Shown piece after piece: positions 45,222 to 56,659 of a DNA stretch of 64,000 nucleotides; within the stretch, counting starts at the first letter, position 1; each line of letters starts with the position of its first letter. Source of the DNA: Isoetes taiwanensis. Taxonomy: Eukaryota; Streptophyta; Lycopodiopsida; Isoetales; Isoetaceae. Below the pieces are notes generated by a model that was not told the DNA's origin, did no database searches, and was given only the letters and a program-made list of their open reading frames with translations. The stretch is from contig JAJEKV010000027.1 of the NCBI GenBank assembly GCA_021234155.1, positions 1,763,109 through 1,827,108 of the forward strand, in the 5' to 3' direction. The translations under genes and the position numbers were made by a program.

Positions 45222-45593
45222 TGAAGAATTAAAGTAGCAATACTTGTAGACAAGTTGATTATTATAATAGCTAGATCAAACCATTGAACTTTAGCATTGA
45301 ATTTCACTCAAACCATTATAATAATCCCAAAGATAAAAATTAGCCTTATGAAATCACGACATATTATGAAAGAGAGTCAGAAACTTTCTGGAGCAATATA
45401 AACACTCGAACAGATCTCCCTATCTTCTGTATATTATTTACATACATCTTCTCTTAATTTATAAGGGCAGATCCGACCAAATAGGCACCGATCCGGCCTT
45501 CTTGGATGCTGTGTCTTTGCATCCGTTCTCTTCTCATTTTCTAAGTAAACAAGCTATTTGTCTTGTTTCTATTGCACTGATATGTGCTTAACA
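45222..45593 (-). mobile_element. Copia 5' LTR (372 bp)
   Basis: On the minus strand it starts TGTTAAGCACATATC at 45593 and ends TTAATTCTTCA at 45222, next to the PBS. TG...CA ends. No second copy is in the window, so LTR age cannot be estimated. Confidence 0.8.
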
Positions 45594-45782
45594 AAAATAG
45601 GTAATGGATAACATCATACCATTGACCATTGGTCATCATTAAATTATAAACCATTGTTCACCTTTGAAACACAATAACCCTTAGCATCTCCCTTGTCATT
45701 ATATTCTCATGATAATGATCTGTGTCTGATTATGCATCTCTGACATATAAACTCAACCATGGGATGACTGTTTATTCAACAT

Positions 45783-46196
45783 GATGAGTACTCCGGAAGA
45801 CACAGAGCAGCAATTAGAATCGGCGAAGAGGCAGGGCATGACAAAGCCCTTAGGTTCTACCTCCCCTTGCTCATTGATGGAAGGATAGAGCCCACGGGGT
45901 GAAGAAGGAGTCTTTATGCTCATTGCTCTCTCAGGATTCGGAATACTCATATGGCCCCAAACATCGATCATGTCATCCTTGTCAAGAGAACAATAGCATT
46001 GAGTATCTTCGACTTCGCGGTCCCCTATAGACGGCAGGGCAGATTGGCAGTTACGGCAGCCTACACATCAGAGAGGAGGATCGAAGACTTAGTGACCGCA
46101 CTTCAAGGAGGCACGGCTACAAATATCCTCAGGAACCTAGGGCGAACAATCGGCACGGCCGAAGTGAAGAAATTTTTGGAGGACAACCCAGATTGA
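45783..46196 (+). pseudogene. Unidentified 137-codon frame with one TGA
   Basis: One phase runs open from about 45783 to a stop at 46194, apart from TGA at 45900 (CGA before a C-to-T change). It reads like real protein: KALRFYLPLLIDGRIEPTG, then IDHVILVKRTIALSIFDFAV, RLAVTAAYTSERRIEDLV, GTAEVKKFLEDNPD. No stretch is low-complexity. I do not recognise it. It could be a captured gene piece, an element protein, or an old viral insertion; nothing here decides. Its closeness to the gypsy gag (142 bp) may be accidental. Confidence 0.4.
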
Positions 46197-46337
46197 TTAC
46201 TTAAAGAAATTTCAAGAATAAAATTAAAAATGTTTCAATTTTTATGATTAATATCTTGAATGTATAAATAGTATCATATCCATGAATATAAAAGATGATC
46301 TTAAGTATGTTTTATTAACATATAATTTGCCCCACAA

Positions 46338-48038
46338 TTGCATCATCAAACAAACCAGTGCAACAACCCAAACAAGGAACTAATCATCAGAGTTCAATCT
46401 AATGTGGATGCAGCTAGAGCACCTAGGAATGTTGAGGAACAAGGACAACGTGACCAAGAGCGCACTCCACCAAGGCAATTCCGACCAAGAAACTTGTACC
46501 AAGAGTTTGATGCACCAACACCAGAAGAGGAGCTATCCCAGATTAAGACAGACATTCATGAGATAAGAGCATTGCTGGCAGGAGCAGCAACACGAGGACA
46601 TGACAAGAATGTGCAACTGCCAGAAACCCCAGCCGACCGAACAGTTCAGCCAAGGAAGAGAAGATCACCTAGCTCGGGGTCCTCCGACTCTAGTTCAGAT
46701 TCTGATTCCGGATCGGAAGAGCAGGAGGAGGAGAGACAGGACCGTCGGGAGGGTCCAAACCATGATAGGGGCACTGACTATCAGAAGAAGGTTGATTCGG
46801 CGCTCAGCAATGTATGGAAAGCAAGAAACCTGGAGCAATTTTCAGGGGATAGCAGGTCCCGAATGGAAGTAGAAGCATGGTTGGACGAAATGAGGGAGTA
46901 TGGAAATGCCTATGGCATGAAGGACAAGGACAAAGGCAGAGTAGCTACAGCCAACTTGCAGGGAGACGCCAGGATTTGGTGGAAAGGCTACTCCAAAGCA
47001 CATGGACTAAGCAGGGACAGTTGCAGGTTCAAGAAGTTTGCTAAGGCATTCAAGCGTCATTATGTGCCAAGAGAACATAAGTGTCACATGATGCAACAGT
47101 TTTACAGGTTGCAGCAAGGCAACAAATCAGTTCAGAAGTACACGGAAGAATTCAAGAGACTAAGGCTTTATGTGCCAAAGTTAAGTGAAAGGCACGCAGT
47201 AGAGGGTTACATAGAAGGGTTGAATGAGGAGATCCGGAAGCTAGTAAGAGCAATCAACCCTAGGACGGTGTCAGAAGTAGAATCCAGAGCAGTCAGCCTG
47301 CACGGAACCGGACCCCAAGAACATGCACCAAGGCAGCAGTATTACCAGGATAAGAAAAAGGGCACAGGAGGCTATAACCCAAGAGCGGCAAGCCCAGCAG
47401 CTAGCAGGCCTCAATACAACGCTAATTAATGGGAAGCAGGGCACTCTGGCAAGCAGGATAAGAAACAGGTGACCTTCAAAGAGCAAGGAGGGGGTTCCAA
47501 CTATTCCAAGGCAGTGAAACAGTTTTTGCAATCCATTCCCAAAGAGAAGAAGCAAGAGTGTATAGAAAAGCAGCTGTGCTTTAGGTGTTTCCAGCCAAGG
47601 CATAGGACAAACAACTACCCCTTGGTGATGAACGAGGCATTAGCGGAGATGGGATGGGAGACACCCACGGATGCTGACGAGGACGATGCACCAGACTACA
47701 TCCAGAGTGAGTGCCATATTTTTGCCGCCATTGACACTGAAAACACTGAGAGTCAGCATCAAGTTATTTCAACAACCGGGAAAGCCAAAGCAAAATCTTT
47801 CATAGTCTTGATAGATAGGGGGAACACCCACAACTTTGCTTCGCCAAGGATGGTACAGATGTTGAAGCTGAAGCCTTTGAAGTCCAAGCCTAGGTCAGTT
47901 GTCTTGGCTAGTGGAGCAGTCCGACACACAGCAGGGAAGAGGATCAACTTCAACGTAGACTTGCCAGGTATCAATGTTGCATTGGGAGCCGAAGTGATGA
48001 ACATCGGCAAGTACGAGGGTAGAAGCATAAAAGGGTGA
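46338..48038 (+). pseudogene. Ty3/gypsy Gag and protease start, broken
   Basis: First frame (46338-47429): an acidic/serine-rich N-terminus and a retrotransposon Gag domain (LEQFSGDSRSRMEVEAWLDEM, DARIWWKGY, FKKFAKAFKRHYVP, QFYRLQQGNKSVQKYTEEFKRL, EGYIEGLNEEIRKLV), ended by TAA at 47427 (CAA in the ancestor is likely). The same phase continues to 48038. A knuckle CFRCFQPRHRTNNYP has lost its last Cys. The aspartic protease start IDRGNTHNFAS has DRG instead of DSG. VLASGAVRHTAGKRINFNV and VMNIGKY follow, and similarity stops at 48016. A second copy of this protease stretch begins at 58877. Confidence 0.88.
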
Positions 48039-48314
48039 TTGAATTTTTTTGTATATTAATGTAGAAAATTGAACTGGGTTAAAGTATTTGTAATGTACAT
48101 TTTGAATTTTACATGGAGTTGCCTATCATTAATAGAGGTGGTTGACGTCCAATATTCTCCATAATTATACCAAATTCTCCCGAAATCTTGGCGCACATTT
48201 TGAACTTTCCTCAATCGATCAAACATGGCTCCGGATTCTACCTCGAGGAAAACTTGCCCCAAATCGACATTATAGCTGCTCCTAAATCAATGCATTTCAA
48301 GAATCAAATGTATC
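48039..48314. other. No gene seen; junction region
   Basis: AT-rich sequence where gypsy similarity has ended and the unassigned transposase has not clearly begun. Confidence 0.4.
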
Positions 48315-49093
48315 TTGAAGAAATTGAAATCCCTTTCCTTCAAGCAAGAATACAAACGGGTTAATAATCGATTTTTTGTGGGGATGTTGTATCCCCTTTC
48401 TCAAGAATGGATCGATGTCTTAAAAGCACCAGTTACTATGAGACTATGGAAGAAGGATTGGACTCTCATGCAAGCACCGAGGGGTGACATCGGGTTCAAA
48501 TTTCAACCTCATGTTGATGAAGTTTTAAAGCTAATCAAGCACAAGCGCACAAAGAAAATCAAACAGAGGGTTTGTAGGGTGGCCAATTAGAAGAAAGGTG
48601 AATGTCAACAGAAATCTCATAATGAATGAGGTATCTAATTTGACTCCAAAATAGCAAAGTATATTTGCAAGAAGATTATTGCAGGATAAAAGATTGCAAT
48701 TCCTATTTGAGCCGGCCATTGGAAGGCCTCAAGAGGCTATCGTGGAAAACAGTCGGTAAAGAATTTAAAGGATGGCCTCCAAGATGTCAAACATGCAAAT
48801 AGCAATGACAAACTTGCCGCAAAGCATTCCGTACTATCTATGGTGGTTGAGAGGAAGTAGAATTACGAAGACTTCACTAGCGACTAAATTGGTTGAAAAT
48901 ACATCCTAGAAATATAAAACTAGCAGTGGAGAGAAGGAAAAGAATGTCACTAGGTGGAACAAATCTGTGGGCATTAGCAGGTCAAAATCCAAGAACAAAT
49001 ACTATAGATCAGGCTATGAAGAATATGGTTGCTCAGTTTTGGTTAGATAACTCAAAGGTTTCACCAAAAATTAGAGATGTCATGAAGAACAAA

Positions 49094-49457
49094 GTAAATG
49101 AATTTTAATTTAGTCAGAATTGCATCCTTTTGCTTAATAAAGATGTTTTTTATTTTGTAACACTGATGTAAAGTTTGTAACAGATTTCTTTACTTTTTGA
49201 ATGTAATGTAGATGCAGTCTATTCTGGATGTATTATAGATGTAGGCAGTAACTAAGAAGAAATTAGTGTGGAGATGTATTAATTGTCAAGAAATTATGTG
49301 ACTTCATAGTAAATGAAATAAAATTCATGTCAGAATATACATGTATGTGTGGGAGTTTAGGGTCTTGAATATGTAAAAGATTTGTATGTAATATAATGTA
49401 ATGTAATGTAATGTAATGTAATGAGGTGAGTAATTTTATTTCACTGTAATTTTACAG
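49094..49457 (+). other. Intron of the unassigned transposase
   Basis: Donor AAA|GTAAATG and acceptor TTTTACAG|GCTGAA. Removing it joins KIRDVMKNK to AELFNFVDQYP. It contains an (AATGT)n microsatellite at about 49394-49425. Confidence 0.65.
49394..49425. repeat. (AATGT)n microsatellite, six units
   Basis: Uninterrupted TAATG units inside the intron. Confidence 0.9.
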
Positions 49458-50331
49458 GCTGAATTATTTAATTTTGTGGATCAGTATCCAGAGGTTCGGA
49501 TTGGGCTTAGGCAATTTGAATACTTAAAACCTTCCTGCATTAGAAAGCTAAAGGAAAGAAACACATGTTGTTTACTCAAACATGAGCACTCAGAATGCGT
49601 ACAAGGTGCATTTAATTTGATGAGGTCAAAGACTCCATGAAAATTGTTCGTGCAATTGTGGTGTGTGTAAAGATCTCAAGCTCATCTTTGGGATATGTCA
49701 AGCCAAGAACAAGACATTTAATAATGTTATCACATTTTGGAGGGCTATGGTATGTGACAGAGTAGCAGGCAACAAGTGACATAAGCTACAATGTATCAAA
49801 TCAGATTGTGGAAATTGTGGGAAACAATTAATTGAGTTGTGTCCAAGAGAATACAATGAGCAGATTGATCAAACGCTTGATTGGCAAGTCTATGGTTACG
49901 TTAATGAGCCCTCGAAGAAAGGAACTTCACGAAGACTAAAGTTAATTGACAAGAAAGGAAGCTCCAGTAATATATTGGATAACATGTTTGATCATATGTC
50001 GAAGTTTGTATATCATAACTTTGTGGCACAATATTGGCAGAGCAAACAATTCAAGGAATCCATGAAGAGTCTTCGTTGATGATACCAGATATCGGTTGTT
50101 GATTTCTGAGAATTATACTTTGAAGCCATTCAACGAGATTCAAGCACAACATTGGTATAATGAACAAATCAAGATATTGGTCCACATCCACATGTTCAAG
50201 GTGCGGTAAACCGAGGAAATGTGTGCACTTCTTTTATTTCAGATGACAAAATACATGATACTCACTTTGTACAAAAAGCATTCAAGATGCACCTCAATTG
50301 TCTGAAAGAAAATGGTGCTGGCCATATGAAA

Positions 50332-50728
50332 TAAATAAATAAATAAATTTATTAATCATGCTTCTTGAGACCCTAATGGGCCATGAAGCAGCAAATACAA
50401 TGAATTCATTTTACTTCCAATAGAAGTTTTCTATGATTATCAACTTCCACTAAGAAATCCCCCAATCTGTTAGGATCAATTTGCATAAGCGAAAAAAAGT
50501 TTGTTTTGTCAATATGGTGTTTGTCCCAATTTCTTGATAGCACTTCTGAGATAAGAAAAAACATGAGATTCATCCTCAACCTCACGAGTTGCATAGTGTG
50601 CACAATCGATCTTCCACTCGGAATATTATGCCAGCGTCCGGTTTCAATCTTCAAGTTTGAGAGAGCTAGTTACAGATTTTTGCTATAACTCTTCTCGCCC
50701 TTTTGGAAATATGGGATCTAATGTAATC
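50332..50728 (-). pseudogene. LINE 3' part: ORF2 C-terminus and tail
   Basis: On the minus strand this reads, with one shift, ...ETGRWHNIPSGRS..., a DESHVF segment and DPNRLGDFLVEV, typical of the C-terminal end of plant LINE ORF2. It then runs to the 3' end CCATTAGGGTCTCAAGAAGC and a tetranucleotide tail of TTTA units (50332-50357). It directly abuts the interrupted transposase at 50331. The upstream part of this LINE is at 55589-56659. Confidence 0.65.
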
Positions 50729-51338
50729 AACAAAGTTTAAAATGAAACGCACTTATTTGCTGCAAACGCACTTCAAAAGGAATCTTTGAAAGATTCCCTA
50801 AAATTCCCTTAAAAAATGCCCTTTTCTTGGTATATTTGTGACAAGTGTGACAATTTGAATATTTTAGGCACCATTTTGGAGGGGAATTTGAACTCAAACT
50901 TCCATTCAAAAATTGTTTGGTACCATTTTTGGCCCCCCTAGTTTAGTTTGAGAAATAGTAATATTTTTAAGGACAAAACAAAATAGACATTGAAAAAAAA
51001 AAACAAAGAAGCTAAGAGTGCCCAAAAACGTATTTAGTTCAAAGTTTATAAATTCACTACAAAATTATGAACAAAATTGCAAAAATGCAACACATTTTGA
51101 TATTGCCTCAATGAAGCAAATATTGTCACCTTAAAGTATGCCTCACACGCTGGCAGGTGAAGTCGAAGATGCTAGCGGCTTTGCTTTATACACTTGCTCT
51201 TATTTGCTCCTCCAACTTGCTATAGACTTCTCAGATAATCACTGGATGGCGGCGTATGTATCCAATAACGGACTTTTTTAAACTTTGTAATTTATTTGTT
51301 CTCGTAGTCTTTAGTTTCTTCCAAATAAATTTCAAGAT

Positions 51339-51720
51339 GGTATAAATTTATACCTTTAATAGATAGTAATATGTGGACATAGTATGCTAGAGAAAGTTAG
51401 ACTGCGGTATAAATTTATACCTAGAAGAAGACTTGAGATTATAGATTTATACAACAAAGAACTCGAAATGGTATAAATTTATACAAAAAAAGGACGAAAG
51501 CGGTATAAATTTATACCCAAAAGAGGAATGAAATGTATAAATTTATACCAAAAGAGTTTTCTCGGTATAAATTTATACCAAAGATATATATATATGTATA
51601 TTATATAAATATATAATATATATATAACATATATATTTACATATATATATATCCGAAAAAAAGAGAAGTCTTGCGGTATAAATCTATACCGCGAGACTTC
51701 CTGCGGTATAAATTTATACC
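51339..51720. repeat. Cluster of GGTATAAATTTATACC palindromes
   Basis: Perfect 16-bp palindromes at 51339, 51406, 51502, 51564 and 51705. One-mismatch copies at 51470, 51534 and 51675; a weaker copy near 51437. Spacers are 15-50 bp and unrelated apart from frequent flanking GC. Around 51675 the palindrome is nested in a longer one (GAAGTCTTGC...GCGAGACTTC). One more partial copy lies at 55071 near the other end of the same element. TA microsatellites lie at 51588-51660 and 51735-51830. Confidence 0.92.
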
Positions 51721-51839
51721 GTTTTTTTTTTTATATATACAAATATGTGAACGTATATATATTGAATATATATATATATATATATTAACATGTATAAGAT
51801 GTATATATCTATATATATATTCGTAGCCGTTTTCGGTTC

Positions 51840-54800
51840 CCAGAACCTACTCGAAGCATCCGTCGTTACCATCTCGGTAACTCCGGACTTATCAGTCCCT
51901 GAACGAGGTCAGGAGAAACTTAAGGATCCGTCCAGTTCAGATGTCTTTATTTTCACTAATTGTATTTCTATAATCAAGACCAAAGGAACTACAAGCTGCG
52001 TCCTTCTATAAGAAAGAGTTAAAATGCAATCCATGCATCACAAAATTTTCATAAGCCTTTTCCATGATCCAATCCACAGAATTATCATAAGCCTTTTCCA
52101 TAATATGCTGCACGTTCTCAACAAAAGCATAATGTAGCTTTTTCGTTTTGTCATATATATGCTAAAAAAGCAGACTAGCTTCCTAATTGTATCTTTTGTG
52201 CTCAGTAGTCTGAAATATTCTTTTTAATTTCGCTATTCACTATAGATTCATGCTAAAATTTTCAGTAGTAATCCATGTCTAATATCACTACTTAATTCAG
52301 ATCTTCTTTTCTTTTTATGCTGTGCATTTATAATCCATATTTCTAAGTGCCAGCTGATACACAATTATTTAACACATTCATTCTAGATAATCTCATACTT
52401 GGTATGCCAAACAACGAAAATAGATCTCTATCAGTTAAAAATTGTTAACATTTCTGCTCATAAAGTGGACAGCCATGCCATAATGATAAACCTTCCATTA
52501 AACATGCTTTTTCAAAATATCATGCACAGATATTGTATAAAGAACGTACATGCATTAAGCTTACATGGTATTTGTTTTTCATCCTTTGCAATCTTATCTC
52601 CAGATCCTAGATGTCACTCAGATGCTATTCAGATAAACTTTAAACATGCTTACCTTGTCATATAGCAGTAAACCTACTAGTATTTTGCAAAAGAAGGAAG
52701 TATTCAAAGTCAAATGTCTGTTATGGTTGCACTGTCTTGTGCACTTGTCTGGATTCCACACAAACGATTTTGGAGGAGTTAGACAGGTTACCTGCATTGA
52801 AACATGCACAAGTTAGCTTTAGACAAGGTAACCATGCAAGCAATGACAGGTAAGCAGTTGTCTAAACTCGGCTCTTCGCCCTTCACCAAAATAAAATCGA
52901 AATGTTATGCATACAAGCAAAGTACAATCGAAATGCTATGCCTATAAGCAAAACAAAATTTAAACCAGCAGATTTACTGCTGAACCTGGTTGAGCGCTAA
53001 TAGATCTGTGTCATCCATTTCTTGCTCGTTGAATCCTTGCTGTTGCTTTCGCTTCTATGGCTTCAAGATCGCTACGCTATGCTTGTGACTTAGGCAGCCT
53101 TTTCTCCTCAAGGTTGCTTAGTGCTAATGTCGTTTTCGGCCTTGAAGAATTTTTTCATTATGCCAAAGATCACTTGGTGTTTGCATATGCCGATTGTATT
53201 TACGGACAATCTTTTCCGAAACCCTTTGCTCGGCTGGCGCAATATTTTCTCCATCCATTTTACATAGTGCCTTGAGATCCGGGCGGCTTCATCGATAAGA
53301 TCCGAGGAAGTTTGGCTAGTAAGCCCTCCGCTGCAGGATCCTCATATGTTTCCCCATGGCAAATCCGGCCCGGACTTAGGTGCCGATCGGAACCGGAAGT
53401 GGTGCTCCCAAATATAGTTTCGGCATGCCCTGTTTTTGCAAATCCGACCATATGCATGTGTCACAAAAAACTTTAACTGTCTCTTACCTTTTTTCTATTT
53501 TGCGATCTCCCTTTTTGTGTTTGTACTCAGTTTGTTACAATCTGTCTGCATCCGACCCCTTGATATTTGCTCATTGCACTTACAGGTTTGATTCAAGTGC
53601 CCTGGTCGATCTTGTTTCCTTTCATCTCAATTCTCCATGTTAGCCCTAACTTCTGATAAAATCCAGCATTGCTTAGACCTAAAAGTGAAATATACACGAA
53701 AGTCCATTACCAAGGTTTTTATTTAATTTCTACCTTGTATAATTGTTAAAGTCTCTTTTGGAGTATGGTTCCTGCCCACCTTAGGCGGGTATTTACCCCT
53801 TTAATTTATTTATGGTGGTTACTATCCCTTATTTTAATTCATATTTCTATTTCATACTTACAATGTCCATTTGATCCCTTACCAGGCTTTTTCTGAAATT
53901 TGCCCCTTGGGTCATGCCTCATGTCTGCATAACGTCTCCAACCTGCTCATTTATTATATGCATAGTTCCTCCCTAATGGGTACCTCCCGTATGCCCCTAT
54001 GTGTATATGGGATTTCCATCTGTCCCATGTAGTTTCTTCACCCCTGTATTATAGAGTCTGAACTTACAAACGTTAAGCTTACAAATGCCGTTGTACCACA
54101 TATGCCCATGTTAGATTTCCAAATTTATGATGTAAACAGTATAGGCTTTTCCCTCTACTACTTGTACCATATCTTGTGACATGTGTTTGGGTTAATCTCG
54201 CCCTCCCAAACCATGGGATGCTCACCTTAGTCTTGTGCTCAGCCCAGTCTTCCTGCCGTGCCTACTTCCATTCAAACTTTGGTGCTCCCAAACTATTTTC
54301 GATGAGGTCTTTTACACCTTCTGTTGGCTGCTTGTTGCTTCTGCTCCTACACTCTGCACTTCAGTAAACTTTGCAAACATCGTTTGGATATATATATATA
54401 TATTTATATATATATAAAATATGTAGTCCAGGAGTATAAGTTTATATCGTGCAAAATCTTGTGGGGTCTTTCTTGCTCCCAAAGGTTTTTGCAACTTAAT
54501 ACTGTTGAAATAACACACTCAAGGGATAATTTATGCAGTTTTCTTAGTTTTTTAGTTCAAAAAGTTCTAAAATAGTTCTAAATTCTCTGACCTTGTCATG
54601 CAATGTTAGAGCATAAATTAGTCGAATCCCGTTGTTATTTTTACTTTTTTTTCTCTACACACATGTTAACTTCACTTTAGGCAGCTCAAAAACTGCTTCT
54701 AAAGGCAAAGGACCCCAAAATGTTATGGAGACACATATGTTATGTTCAAGAAGGAAACTACGTAGTTTGTCCATAGGGGTGCGAGAGTAGCAACCCCTCA

Positions 54801-55066
54801 AAAGTTTACCTATTTCTTTTGCAAGCGGACAAAAAAGCAAGATAGACAAATACTTCTCGTGGAGAAATGTCAAAGGACGCAGCCACCGCTAGATGATGAT
54901 GGAATTCAGTCAAGACTCTCAACATTGACAAGGAGCTTGACTATCTTCTCAACATCACTATATTGTGGATTGGTATTGTGCAAGCCCAAAGACATGATGA
55001 ATACATCTCCGAGAACAACAAAGAAGGCCATGTAATCACATAGCTTCACTACTTCAACTTCATTTC
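51840..55066. other. Interior of the TIR element; no recognisable gene
   Basis: Frames of 60-90 codons occur on both strands (for example 53057-53275 plus; 54873-54655 minus). None shows a domain. The minus strand around 55060-54900 has a protein-like stretch (VLGDVFIMSLGLHNTNPQYSDVEKIVKLLVNVESL) that could be a captured exon. Confidence 0.4.
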
Positions 55067-55070
55067 CTGG

Positions 55071-55086
55071 GGTATAAATTTATAAC
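55071..55086. repeat. Partial GGTATAAATTTATA palindrome near the right end
   Basis: GGTATAAATTTATAAC, about 500 bp inside the right TIR, the only copy outside the 51339-51720 cluster. Confidence 0.75.
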
Positions 55087-55588
55087 GGCATCGTCGGTTG
55101 GAACTTCAACTAACTGCATGATTTCGTGGATGTATTATCATTTGTAATACCATATGATGCAAAAACAATAATTTTTCATTCAAGCAGTTTGTTCAACTGT
55201 CTCCCAACGTCTTTTAAGGTCAATTAGGATGTTTAGCCAAAATGGTTGTGAAATAACAAATTTTTTGTCTTCTATAACAGCCAATATAAACGTTCTAAGG
55301 GATAAGATACAAAAGCGTCTAATTTTTTCATATGAGTTTGCCCCATAATAAATCTTTGGCTTTCGTAGTGGTCCTTTTCCCCTCTAAAATGAGATATTTT
55401 TCTTTGTTGTTCTTCTCCTTAATGTTAAGTCTTCCTAAAATGTCTGTTTTCATGAGCAGTTTTATAAATCTTTAGACACAAGATAGTAAAAGAGTCCTTT
55501 TTAGGGGTATTTTAGAATTTTGTAAATTTTTAGAAGGAATCTTTCAAACGCACTTCTTAAATAAGTGCGTTTCATTTTAAACCTTGTT

Positions 55589-56659
55589 AATCCCCGTCAG
55601 AGTAGACTAACATGTAGAATTAACTTCGTTCTTGTAAAATGTAAACCTTGTCCCTTGTTTCTGCCACATCTGATCCACAACTTTTGTTTGGACTAATTCG
55701 CGAATGCCAACATCTGTATCTGGCCAATCTTGTTCTCTAATGTTCCATCTCTGACACCATTCCATCAGATCTCTATACCATCCCTTAAGCTTAGATTCTT
55801 CAGCCATAATACATGGTATTCTTGTACTATCAAGACTTCTCAACCTGTTTACATAATTAAGTGCTAGACATAGTCCTTCAGCTTCTAATGGCAACATACC
55901 AAACTCAGCCAACATGATCTGATATGGCACTTGATGTCTCATGCCTAATTCCTCTTGCAGAAAGATTTTCATGACGCTTTCCACTTTTGCCCACAAGCGG
56001 CAGATGTGGATGGTCCCCAAATTTGTACACCATAGAGCAACATTGTTTGCACCAAACACTTAAATAGCATTCTGCGCATGGACCAGCTGCTTAAATCCAC
56101 CTTATTGCAGACAGATAGCATTCCATACAAGGCCCTCTTACCTGCTGCCACCCTTTGTTTAATGCACTCTTTCCAACTGTAATTTGAACTGAACACAAGT
56201 CCTAAGTATTTGTAACTTTCTACTGTTTTAAGTTGCACACCCTTATACTGGAACACAGGCCTTTGAATTGTACCAAAAACCATGATTTTAGATTTAGATA
56301 AATTTACAGCCATACCTCGTTCCTTACAAAATTCAGCCAAACTATCCAGATGTCTCTGTAATCCTTCCACCTCTTCTGCTAATATGACCACGTCATCTGC
56401 ATATAATAGTAATTGGAGAACAACGAGACCTACTTTAGTACCTGCATGTCCTCGATCCCGTAACCATTGCTCCAATTCCTCAATGAACAAGCCGAACAAA
56501 GTCGGAGAGAGCGGACACCCTTGCTTCACACCAATTGTGCTCATGATTACTTCAGGTATATCCACTGCTAATTGAGCAATCACTTCCTGATAAAGCCTGG
56601 AGATCGCACCTATCAGTGATAATGGGACTCCAAGTTTCTCAAGTCTTACACCTAGTTTA
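55589..56659 (-). pseudogene. LINE reverse transcriptase, 5'-truncated copy
   Basis: Minus strand: RLEKLGVPLSLIGAISRLYQ, GVKQGCPLSPTLFGLFIEELE (56532-56494 for the core), LLLYADDVVILAEEVEGL (catalytic YADD at 56403-56392), GMAVNLSKSKIMVFG, YKYLGLVF, GKRALYGM, LLYGVQIWGPS. A one-base shift near 55985 leads into EELGMRHQVPYQIMLAEFGMLPLEAEGLCLALNYVNRL. The first 12 codons of the open frame (56691-56660) are antisense transposase, so the LINE itself starts near 56659 and lacks endonuclease and ORF1. Such 5' truncation is usual for LINE insertions. The RT core is intact. Confidence 0.88.

Larger units (their letters stand above)
39821..45593 (-). mobile_element. Ty1/copia retrotransposon, 3' truncated, with two nested insertions
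   Basis: Minus-strand order: LTR 45593-45222, PBS, gag, protease, integrase, RT up to about 39821, then lost. The palm motif YVDDM, RNase H, polypurine tract and 3' LTR are absent. It is interrupted by a complete Helitron (40908-42807) and a SINE (40262-40494). Confidence 0.85.
48315..50331 (+). pseudogene. Transposase of an unassigned DDE-like family, 5' half, with intron
   Basis: In order: a 91-codon frame (48315-48590, not recognised); ERRKRMSLGGTNLWAL....AMKNMVAQFWLDNSKVSPKIRDVMKNK (48930-49093), a helix-rich segment; an intron 49094-49457 (GTAAAT...TTTACAG); AELFNFVDQYPEVRIGLRQFEYLKP..IRKLKERNTCC; a Cys pair region SDCGNCGKQLIELCP; then WQVYGYVN, SKFVYHNFVAQYW, YTLKPFNEIQAQHWYNEQIKILVH and ISDDKIHDTHFVQKAF. 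Several single-base shifts and stops are needed. I know similar proteins from animal genomes as uncharacterised, transposon-like repeats, but cannot name the superfamily. The protein breaks at 50331 and resumes at 56660. Confidence 0.6.
50729..55588. mobile_element. 4.86-kb element with 30-bp TIRs and AATC target duplication, inserted in the LINE
   Basis: The left end begins AACAAAGTTTAAAATGAAAC (50729). The reverse complement of the right end begins AACAAGGTTTAAAATGAAAC (55588). Thirty bases match with one difference. AATC flanks both ends (50725-50728 and 55589-55592; TAATC if the terminal A is shared). Taking it out rejoins the two LINE pieces. Subterminal AAACGCACTT/AAGTGCGTTT words form small palindromes at both ends. 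No transposase is recognisable inside, so it is probably non-autonomous or carries an unknown gene. The terminal sequence and the short target duplication do not match CACTA, hAT, Mutator or PIF as I know them. Confidence 0.78.
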
